Positions 1 through 5,023 of a stretch of DNA of 5,361 nucleotides are shown one piece after another. The position numbers and the translations under genes are program-made. The notes beneath the pieces are model-generated. The model did no database searches. It was given only the letters and a program-made list of their open reading frames with translations, and was not told the DNA's origin. Origin of the DNA: Planctomycetales bacterium (GTDB lineage Bacteria > Planctomycetota > Planctomycetia > Pirellulales > Thermoguttaceae); contig SKJM01000061.1 of NCBI GenBank assembly GCA_007122045.1, positions 1 to 5,361 on the forward strand, in the 5' to 3' direction. The first letter of the stretch is position 1. Every line of letters starts with the position of its first letter.

Positions 1-132
1 CGGCCGAAAAGTCAGCCGGAAAGTCAGCCGGAAAGTCAGCCGAAAAGTCAGCCGAAAAGTCAGCCGGAAAGTCAGCCGAAAAGTCAGCCGGAAAGTCAGC
101 CGAAAAGTCAGCCGAAAAGTCGGCCGGAAAGA
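1..132 (+). repeat. 12-bp tandem repeat array (minisatellite), 11 units
   Basis: Eleven head-to-tail units of consensus CRGCCGRAAAGT fill the first 132 bases in perfect 12-base register. The array is cut by the window start, so its true length is unknown. The inner units differ only at unit position 7, where A and G alternate irregularly (A in units 1, 4, 5, 7, 9, 10; G in 2, 3, 6, 8, 11). The first and eleventh units also have G instead of A at position 2, and the eleventh ends in A. All three forward frames are open through the array. The position-7 change is silent only in the frame starting at base 2, where it toggles CGA/CGG (Arg). The array could be a non-coding minisatellite or the 3' end of a repeat-containing gene; I cannot decide. 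Confidence 0.95.
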
Positions 133-150
133 CAGGCTGGAAAGCCTGTC
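131..150 (+). repeat. Perfect 8-bp-stem hairpin at the edge of the tandem array
   Basis: GACAGGCT (131-138) and AGCCTGTC (143-150) are exact reverse complements around a GGAA tetraloop, which belongs to the stable GNRA class. No T-run follows, so it is not a standard intrinsic terminator. Its left arm and loop resemble the 12-base array unit with one extra base (CAGGCTGGAAAG against CAGCCGGAAAGT), which suggests that array and hairpin share an origin. It could be a dispersed intergenic hairpin element, an RNA-stability structure or a weak terminator for an upstream gene. Confidence 0.75.
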
Positions 151-172
151 GTACGGGGGTGCGGCGCGTTGG

Positions 173-201
173 TTGCGATTGAGCCGAGGTTGGGTCACAA
201 T
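173..201 (+). promoter_or_regulatory. Weak sigma-70-like promoter candidate upstream of the vWA gene
   Basis: TTGCGA (173-178) and CACAAT (196-201) are separated by 17 bases and each match four of six consensus positions. This would start transcription around base 208, giving a leader of about 33 bases before the ATG at 241. The match is modest and is chosen mainly because the position is sensible and no better candidate lies between the hairpin and the gene. Confidence 0.3.
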
Positions 202-240
202 AGAGTGTTTCGCGCCTGAAGCCTTGACAAGCCCGGCTGC

Positions 241-1308
241 ATGAGCAGTATTCCGCCACCGAACACCCCGATCCCCCCCGGCTCCGCCGGTCGTATGCCC
301 CTGGCGGCGGGCTCGGCGCCCGGGCCCCCCTCGGCCGACATGAGTGCCAGCCCGGAAATGCGGGCATGGCTCGAGCAGCTCCAGCGCCAAGACCGCCAGC
401 TTGGGGTCCAGAACCGGGCCCTGGCCATCGCGTTGGCGGTGGGCATTGTGGCGGCCCTGGTGGTGCTCTGGCTGCTCTACCGCGCGACCGTCGGGGCGTA
501 TGCCTCGCTCGACGGACTGACCGCCGAACAGCACCCGGCCAGCCCGGGGCACATCGACTTCTCCTTCCGCGTCACGCGGCCCGGCCAGGTCCATTACCGA
601 CGTACGTCGGACGGCCGTGCGACCGAAATGATCGACTATTTCCGTACCGCCGGCGTCCAGAACCGCTCGTGGTCGTGGAGCTATACGCCGGGCGACGACT
701 TGGTGGTAACCCTATGGTACCGCTCCTGGCTGCGCCGGCGGCGCCGGGCGTGGCGATTCCCGACCACCCGGCGCCTCGACGTCGTCATGCTGATCGATAC
801 CACCGAGTCGATGGGCGCGAGCATCCAACACCTCAAGGCGCGTTGCGCCGATTTCTCGGAGCGGGTGATCGAGCAGGGCTGGGAGCCTCGCTACGCGCTG
901 GTGGCCTTCGGCAGCCGGGAGAGCGACCCTTGGCTGCATCGCCAGGCCCCGACCCCGGATATGCTGGAGTTCATCGTGGCGGTCGACCAGATGCCGCGGT
1001 TTCCGGACGGCCCCGCGCTGGGCTCGTCGCTCGACGCGTTGGAGGAGGCCCTGGCCATGCCCTTTGAGGAGGGGTCCACCCGGCGATTCTTCCTGGTGAC
1101 CGACAACGGCTTCCAGCCGGAAACGAGCAACGGGGCGACATCGGAAGAGATTTCAGAGCGGTTGGCCCGCCGACGCATCCGGCTCGATGTCTTTTCGCTG
1201 TCGCAATGGCGCGACGATTACGAGCCGCTGCTGGGCACCGCCGGGCGGTTCTATCCGCTCGAGCGGTTCGGGAAACTGATGACCCATGGGCACGTGCTGG
1301 AGGATTGA
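241..1308 (+). CDS. Single-pass membrane protein with C-terminal vWA domain
   Basis: This 355-residue protein of unknown role has four parts. Residues 1-40 are Pro/Gly/Ala-rich and disordered-looking. Residues 41-58 are charged and probably helical. Residues 59-80 form one hydrophobic membrane segment. Residues 87-165 form a small domain that aligns with the C-terminus of the next gene's product. After an Arg-rich linker (161-178, including five consecutive Arg) comes a vWA-type domain (about 179-350). It opens with a hydrophobic strand leading into Asp186-x-Thr188-x-Ser190, a variant of the DxSxS metal-ion-dependent adhesion site, and has a later 'LVTDNG' strand with Asp288. The usual MIDAS Thr is not evident in 'PDGPALGSSL' (255-264). 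vWA domains commonly mediate metal-dependent protein binding. ATG 241 is the first start after the in-frame stop at 217-219, but has no clear Shine-Dalgarno; Met19, Met34 or Met40 are alternatives. The stop lies one base before the next gene's start, so the two are probably co-transcribed. Confidence 0.85.
   Translation: MSSIPPPNTPIPPGSAGRMPLAAGSAPGPPSADMSASPEMRAWLEQLQRQDRQLGVQNRALAIALAVGIVAALVVLWLLYRATVGAYASLDGLTAEQHPASPGHIDFSFRVTRPGQVHYRRTSDGRATEMIDYFRTAGVQNRSWSWSYTPGDDLVVTLWYRSWLRRRRRAWRFPTTRRLDVVMLIDTTESMGASIQHLKARCADFSERVIEQGWEPRYALVAFGSRESDPWLHRQAPTPDMLEFIVAVDQMPRFPDGPALGSSLDALEEALAMPFEEGSTRRFFLVTDNGFQPETSNGATSEEISERLARRRIRLDVFSLSQWRDDYEPLLGTAGRFYPLERFGKLMTHGHVLED
1299..1303 (+). promoter_or_regulatory. 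Ribosome binding site deciding the start at 1310
   Basis: GGAGG lies six bases upstream of the ATG at 1310 and inside the last codons of the vWA gene. An in-frame ATG at 1286 would add eight residues, but has no comparable site and would place extra sequence before the CxxC zinc-ribbon motif, which normally sits right at the N-terminus. The site therefore favours 1310, and translation is probably coupled to that of the upstream gene. Confidence 0.8.
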
Positions 1309-1309
1309 C

Positions 1310-2503
1310 ATGCGGCGTTGCCCCTGGTGTGGTGGCGAGGTGGACGACCGGGCCGTAGCCTGCCCCTACCCGGGCTGTGCGCGGGTGTTGGACCGCGAGT
1401 CGGCGTCGTCGGGCCGGATTCCACCGCCGCCGCCGGTTCCCGGTTCCCCCGTGAGCGGACCACCGAGTCCGTCGCCGCCGCCGGGGGCGACGGCCGGCGA
1501 AATGCCCATCGCTTCGCCGCCGCCGCCAGGTTCCCACCCGGGGCAGGCGCCGGCATCGCCGTCGCCGCCGCCTGGGGCGAACGCCGGCGAGATGCCCGTT
1601 GCGTCCCCGCCTCCGCCCGGATCCCGCCCCGGCGAGGTGGCCGTGCATTCGCCGCCCCCGCCCGGCACTCCCGCGCCGGCACGGCCCGGCCCCCACCCCG
1701 CCGCCGGTTCGCCTGCCGCAGAAATGCCCGTCCGTCCGGCGCCGCATCCTCCGTCGGCCTCGCCTGCGGGGTGGTCGACCAGCCCGGCGAGCTACCCCCA
1801 TTCGGGCGGCGCAACGAACTACCCTCATTCGGGCGCTGCGAGTGGTGCGTCGGAGCCTTCACCCGGCCCGGCCGCCGGAATGGGCGCGACCTTGTGGAGC
1901 GCCTTCAGCCGAGCGGTCCATTGGCCGCAGCGGGGTGCGCCGGCCGGCGCGGCCGCGCCCCAACCACCCATGCCTCCTCCCCCGGTCATCAAAGCCCCGG
2001 AGGAAGAGGAAGCTGAACCGGCCGAGGATTTCGGCGGGGTGAACGAGTACCAGGACGAGCCGATTGAGTTGAGCGTTGAGGCGGAGGACCTTCTCGCTCG
2101 ATTGCAGCGCGGCCGCCGGCGGCGCGCCGCCCTGGCCACGGCCGCCACCGCCGTGGTCGCGCTGACCGTCATCTGCGGGACGGTGCAATACGTGCACCAC
2201 GTGCTCAGCTATGCGGAATTGGCGCCCGAAATCACGTTGCGGCCCGACTCCCTCGACCCGGAAAGCGTGCTGCTCCGGTATCGGCCGCTCCGGGCGGGGC
2301 GGTTGGCCTTCCGCCGGACCGGGGCCGGGCGCGAAACCGAATTGCTCGACGAGGTGGCGCGCGAGGCGGTCGGGCAGGAGCAGGTCGTGCTGTGGCGGGC
2401 CGAGGGCCTCGCCGACGGCGAACGCATTGGGGTGCGCTATCGCAACGGATGGCGGCTGACCACGTACGAGATCACCGTCACACGCCGCAAGGGAGGCGGA
2501 TAG
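1310..2503 (+). CDS. Zinc-ribbon, Pro-rich single-pass membrane protein
   Basis: This is a 397-residue protein of unknown function. Residues 1-25 hold Cys4-x2-Cys7 and Cys18-x4-Cys23, a compact zinc-ribbon pattern. Residues about 37-227 are a low-complexity Pro/Gly/Ala/Ser region, including a duplicated 30-residue unit (55-84, 85-114) and two YPHSG motifs (162-166, 171-175). An acidic run follows (Glu231-Glu234 onward), then an amphipathic stretch near 250-266 and a basic patch, RGRRRR (267-272). Residues about 273-298 form a membrane segment. Residues 301-392 form a small domain homologous to residues 87-165 of the preceding vWA protein. The basic patch before the membrane segment and the Cys-rich N-terminus argue for a cytoplasmic N-terminus and an extracytoplasmic C-terminal domain. 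The gene starts one base after its neighbour's stop, so the two products may work as partners. I do not recognise the family; the gene's reality is supported by the RBS, domain layout and homology. Confidence 0.85.
   Translation: MRRCPWCGGEVDDRAVACPYPGCARVLDRESASSGRIPPPPPVPGSPVSGPPSPSPPPGATAGEMPIASPPPPGSHPGQAPASPSPPPGANAGEMPVASPPPPGSRPGEVAVHSPPPPGTPAPARPGPHPAAGSPAAEMPVRPAPHPPSASPAGWSTSPASYPHSGGATNYPHSGAASGASEPSPGPAAGMGATLWSAFSRAVHWPQRGAPAGAAAPQPPMPPPPVIKAPEEEEAEPAEDFGGVNEYQDEPIELSVEAEDLLARLQRGRRRRAALATAATAVVALTVICGTVQYVHHVLSYAELAPEITLRPDSLDPESVLLRYRPLRAGRLAFRRTGAGRETELLDEVAREAVGQEQVVLWRAEGLADGERIGVRYRNGWRLTTYEITVTRRKGGG
1472..1651 (+). repeat. Two in-frame 90-bp repeats in the Pro-rich linker
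   Basis: Bases 1472-1561 and 1562-1651 encode two copies of a 30-residue Pro/Gly-rich unit. Each starts SPPPGA and contains AGEMP(I/V)AS, then PPPPGS(H/R)PG(Q/E). Within each unit there is a roughly 15-residue sub-period marked by SPPP(P)G, which recurs once more at residues 114-119. The copies diverge mostly by conservative or silent changes (for example ATC/GTT, GAA/GAG), so the duplication is not very recent and the reading frame has been kept. Confidence 0.85.
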
Positions 2504-2510
2504 CCTACCG

Positions 2511-2559
2511 CTAACTGTTGAAAGATGGGCCAGTCCCCGGCCGGCCCGTGAACAGTTAG
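2511..2559 (+). terminator. Large inverted repeat after the zinc-ribbon gene, possible terminator
   Basis: CTAACTGTT (2511-2519) is exactly complementary to AACAGTTAG (2551-2559), seven bases after the stop codon. Inside it GGGCC (2527-2531) can pair with GGCCC (2543-2547), giving a two-tier stem with an asymmetric internal loop. No T-tract follows, so it is not a classical intrinsic terminator. Its position between a gene end and a good promoter suggests termination or protection of the mRNA 3' end. A third copy of CTAACTG lies at 2620-2626. Confidence 0.45.
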
Positions 2560-2572
2560 GACTCCCGGCGTG

Positions 2573-2600
2573 TTGACCTTTGGGGCCATTGTGCCATAAT
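2573..2600 (+). promoter_or_regulatory. Sigma-70-like promoter for the kinase operon
   Basis: TTGACC (2573-2578) and CATAAT (2595-2600) each match five of six consensus positions, with a 16-base spacer. Transcription would start near 2607, leaving a short leader of about 30 bases before the ATG at 2637. This is the best promoter-like sequence in the window and stands out against the GC-rich surroundings. It supports reading the kinase and regulators as a unit separate from the upstream pair. Confidence 0.65.
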
Positions 2601-2624
2601 GACGAAAAGAGGAGGCTCCCTAAC

Positions 2625-2629
2625 TGAGG
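2625..2629 (+). promoter_or_regulatory. Ribosome binding site for the kinase gene
   Basis: TGAGG sits seven bases before the ATG at 2637 and supports that start. A stronger-looking GAGGAGG (2609-2615) lies 21 bases from the ATG, too far for normal use, and coincides with the predicted 5' end of the transcript. Confidence 0.5.
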
Positions 2630-2636
2630 CTTTTCG

Positions 2637-4565
2637 ATGAGCGACTTACTGGTCCTGCTCGGGATGCAACAGGCGCCGATCTGTGAATCGCTGCGCGAGA
2701 AGCTGGCGCCGGGCATCTGCCCGACGCTGGCGAAGACCGAGTGGGGACAGCCCGACGCCATATTCGCCGTGCTGAAGACCTGTTGCGTGCAGAACAGCGA
2801 TGCCCGGGCCGCCCAGTGGGCGAAAGACCTGCGGGCCGAGCTGCCACCCGGCGCAGTACCGCGCACGGAAGTGCTGACGGCGTTGAACTGGCTCGAATGG
2901 GCGGTCCGCCTGGCCGTGGTTCGCTCGGTCCAGCAGAAACGGAGTATGCTGGCGGCCCTGGAAACGCTGGCCGGGGCCGTCGATTGGCTCCGCCGCGCGT
3001 ACTTCGCCCCGCGGCCCGGGGAACTGCCCACCGACCAGCCAGGCCCGGAGGATTTCGCCGCCTTCGTCGAGGGGACGGCCCCGATGATTTGTTTCGCGAG
3101 CATGCAAGGGCGGCCGTTTTACCTGAATCGGGCGGGGCGGCGGATGGTGGGGCTCGCCGAGGACGCCGCGCTGGACCCCGCCGCCCTCCATCGCTTCTAC
3201 ACCGATGCCTCCTGGCGGCAGTTGCGCGACGTGGCCATGCCCGCCGTGCGGGAACGCGGCGCCTGGGAAGGCCGCAGCCGGCTCCGCAACGTCGAATCGG
3301 GCCGAACGCTCGACGTGCACACCACCGTGTACCTCGTCAAGCGGGCGGCAAGCGGCAAACCGCCGGCGCTGGCGATCGTCCACCGCGACGACACCCGCCA
3401 GGTACGACTCGAGGAGGAGCTGGCCGAGGTCCGCGCCCGAAAAAACGCCATCCTCGAATCCTCCCTCGACCCGATCATCACCATCAACCACGAGGGGGTC
3501 ATCACCGAGTTCAACCGCGCCGCCGAGCAGACCTTCGGCTACCAGCGCCACGAAGTCTTGGGCACGAAGCCCTCCGAGGTGCTCTTTCCCCCCACGAAGA
3601 GCGAGGGGCACCAGAACCGGATCGACCGGTACCTCGACGTGGGGGAGGGGTCCATGCTGGGCCGGCGGACCGAAGTGACCGCCGTGCGCCGGAGCGGTGA
3701 GACCTTTCCCGCCGAAATGGCCATGACTATCAGCGAGGAGCGCGGCGCGCCGGTGATGACCTTTTTTGTCCGCGACATCGGCCTCCGCAAGAAGGCCGAG
3801 CAGCAGCAAGCCCTGTACGCCGCGGAACTCGAACGCTCGAACCGCGAACTCGAACAGTTCGCCTACGTGGCCTCGCACGACTTGCAGGAGCCGCTGCGCA
3901 AAATACGCACCTTCGGCGACCGGCTCGAGATGAAATGCGGCGAACGGCTCGATGAAACCGGCCGGTACTGCGTGGCCCGAATGCAGGATGCGGCCGGCCG
4001 GATGCAGCGGCTCATTGACGGGCTGCTGACCCTCTCGCGCGTGACCACCCGCGGGCAGCAGTTCGAGCCCGTCGACCTCGAGACGGTTGCCCGCGAAGTC
4101 ATCGCCGACCTCGAGGTCCAAATCGAGCAGGTCGAGGGCCGCGTGGAGCTGGGCAAGCTGCCGACCATCCAGGCCGACCCGCTGCAGATGCAGCAGCTCT
4201 TCCAGAACCTGATCGGCAACGCGCTGAAGTTCCGGCGCATCGAGGAGCCCCCGCTGGTGAAGGTCCACGGCCGGTTCCAGCACGGGCGCGACGAGCGCCG
4301 GCGGGGCGCCGCCTCGGAGGAGAAATGCCTCATTTACGTGGAAGACAACGGAATCGGCATCGACCAGAAGTACGGCGAACGCATTTTCGACGTCTTCCAG
4401 CGCCTCCATCCGCGCGATATGTACGAAGGCACCGGCGTGGGGCTGGCCATCTGCCGCAAGATTGCCGAACGCCACGGCGGAACAATTCACGTAAAGAGCA
4501 CGCCGGGTAAGGGAGCCACTTTCGAGGTGGTGCTGCCGGTCATGCATCGCACGAAGGCCGGGTGA
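2637..4565 (+). CDS. Soluble PAS-PAS sensor histidine kinase
   Basis: This 642-residue kinase has no membrane segment, so it should sense a cytoplasmic signal. Residues 1-130 are mostly helical, with no domain I recognise, and contain Cys16, Cys28, Cys49 and Cys50. Residues about 137-255 look like a divergent PAS domain; 265-385 are a canonical PAS domain ('DPIITINHEGVITEFN'), with the usual trailing helix. A coiled coil (about 383-405) leads to the H-box ASHDLQEPLRK, with phospho-acceptor His414. The ATPase domain has the N-box with Asn524 and Asn528, the G1 box DNGIGI (570-575), the F-box-like IFDVFQRLH (583-591) and the G2 box GTGVGLAI (598-605). The H-box is of the type found in phytochrome-like kinases, but no GAF/PHY domains are present. 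A charged insertion (about 545-563) precedes G1. Full catalytic motifs indicate an active enzyme. The likely phosphate acceptor is the regulator starting four bases downstream. Confidence 0.95.
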   Translation: MSDLLVLLGMQQAPICESLREKLAPGICPTLAKTEWGQPDAIFAVLKTCCVQNSDARAAQWAKDLRAELPPGAVPRTEVLTALNWLEWAVRLAVVRSVQQKRSMLAALETLAGAVDWLRRAYFAPRPGELPTDQPGPEDFAAFVEGTAPMICFASMQGRPFYLNRAGRRMVGLAEDAALDPAALHRFYTDASWRQLRDVAMPAVRERGAWEGRSRLRNVESGRTLDVHTTVYLVKRAASGKPPALAIVHRDDTRQVRLEEELAEVRARKNAILESSLDPIITINHEGVITEFNRAAEQTFGYQRHEVLGTKPSEVLFPPTKSEGHQNRIDRYLDVGEGSMLGRRTEVTAVRRSGETFPAEMAMTISEERGAPVMTFFVRDIGLRKKAEQQQALYAAELERSNRELEQFAYVASHDLQEPLRKIRTFGDRLEMKCGERLDETGRYCVARMQDAAGRMQRLIDGLLTLSRVTTRGQQFEPVDLETVAREVIADLEVQIEQVEGRVELGKLPTIQADPLQMQQLFQNLIGNALKFRRIEEPPLVKVHGRFQHGRDERRRGAASEEKCLIYVEDNGIGIDQKYGERIFDVFQRLHPRDMYEGTGVGLAICRKIAERHGGTIHVKSTPGKGATFEVVLPVMHRTKAG

Positions 4566-4569
4566 ACCG

Positions 4570-5022
4570 ATGCCGGACGATTCTCGAATACGCACCATCC
4601 TGATGGTCGATGACGACCCCGACGACTGCACGCTGGTGCGCGACGCCATGCTGGAGATCGGGGCCGTGCACGACCTGCGGTTCGCCTGCGACGGCGAGGA
4701 ACTGTTCGAATACCTCGAGCGGCGGGGCAGGTTCGCCGGCCCCGACATGGCGCCGCGGCCCGACCTCATCCTGCTCGACCTGCAAATGCCCCGCAAGAAC
4801 GGCCGCGAATCGCTGCGGCAGTTGAAGGCCGACCCGGCCTGGCGGCCCATCCCCGTGGTCGTGCTGACCACCTCGAGCGCCGCGGCCGACGTGAACTACG
4901 CCTACGAAATGGGCGTCAACACCTATGTACCCAAACCGCCCACGTTCCGGACCCTGGTCGAGGCCGTCCGGCTTCTGACCCAATACTGGTTCGAATTGGC
5001 CCAAACGCCCAAGACCCACTGA
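4570..5022 (+). CDS. Single-domain response regulator, Rcp1-like
   Basis: This 150-residue protein is a receiver domain with almost nothing else. The acidic pocket is VDDDPDD (13-19), the phospho-acceptor is Asp70 in LILLDLQMPRKNG, the switch residue is in LTTSS (99-103) and the conserved Lys is Lys122 in the 'VPKPP' loop. The extended loop before the phospho-Asp strand, the 'MPRKNGRE' segment, the double Thr and the aromatic C-terminal helix ('TQYWFEL') are features of Rcp1-type regulators, known partners of phytochrome-like kinases such as Cph1. With no output domain, it probably acts by protein contact or as a phosphate shuttle. It follows the kinase by four bases and precedes another receiver gene by one, indicating one operon. 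The Shine-Dalgarno (GGTGA, 4561-4565) is weak, so translational coupling is likely. Confidence 0.95.
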   Translation: MPDDSRIRTILMVDDDPDDCTLVRDAMLEIGAVHDLRFACDGEELFEYLERRGRFAGPDMAPRPDLILLDLQMPRKNGRESLRQLKADPAWRPIPVVVLTTSSAAADVNYAYEMGVNTYVPKPPTFRTLVEAVRLLTQYWFELAQTPKTH

Positions 5023-5023
5023 C

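Noticed and set aside
1..132. CRISPR array or replication iterons
   Set aside because: Units are 12 bases with no unique spacers, so this is not CRISPR. There is no replication initiator gene or AT-rich region nearby to support iterons.
224..229. Perfect TTGACA -35 element just before the vWA gene
   Set aside because: No acceptable -10 lies 16-18 bases downstream, and transcription would begin inside the gene, after the ATG at 241.
366..1067. 233-codon forward frame inside the vWA gene
   Set aside because: It lies fully inside a gene with a clear vWA domain, is rich in Arg/Pro/Gly as off-frame GC-rich sequence is, and shows no motif.
1286..1309. Upstream ATG at 1286 as the start of the zinc-ribbon gene
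   Set aside because: It would overlap the vWA gene by 23 bases and lacks a ribosome binding site, whereas ATG 1310 has GGAGG at ideal distance.
1366..1668. Gly-rich collagen-like open frame on the - strand
   Set aside because: It is the complement of the Pro-rich codons (CCG/GGC) of the zinc-ribbon protein's linker, not an independent gene.
1859..3103. 414-codon open frame on the - strand across the zinc-ribbon gene, the gap and the kinase start
   Set aside because: It runs through the promoter and inverted repeat and opposite two well-supported genes; its translation is low-complexity and recognisably the complement of those genes.
2741..3700. 319-codon forward frame inside the kinase gene
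   Set aside because: It overlaps the PAS domains in another frame and has the Arg/Pro/Gly/Ala composition of an off-frame shadow.
2646..4871. 741-codon open frame on the - strand, opposite the kinase and regulator
   Set aside because: It mirrors the GC-rich codon pattern of clear kinase and receiver genes, shows no recognisable domain, and crosses two real genes. Long antisense frames are expected in such sequence.
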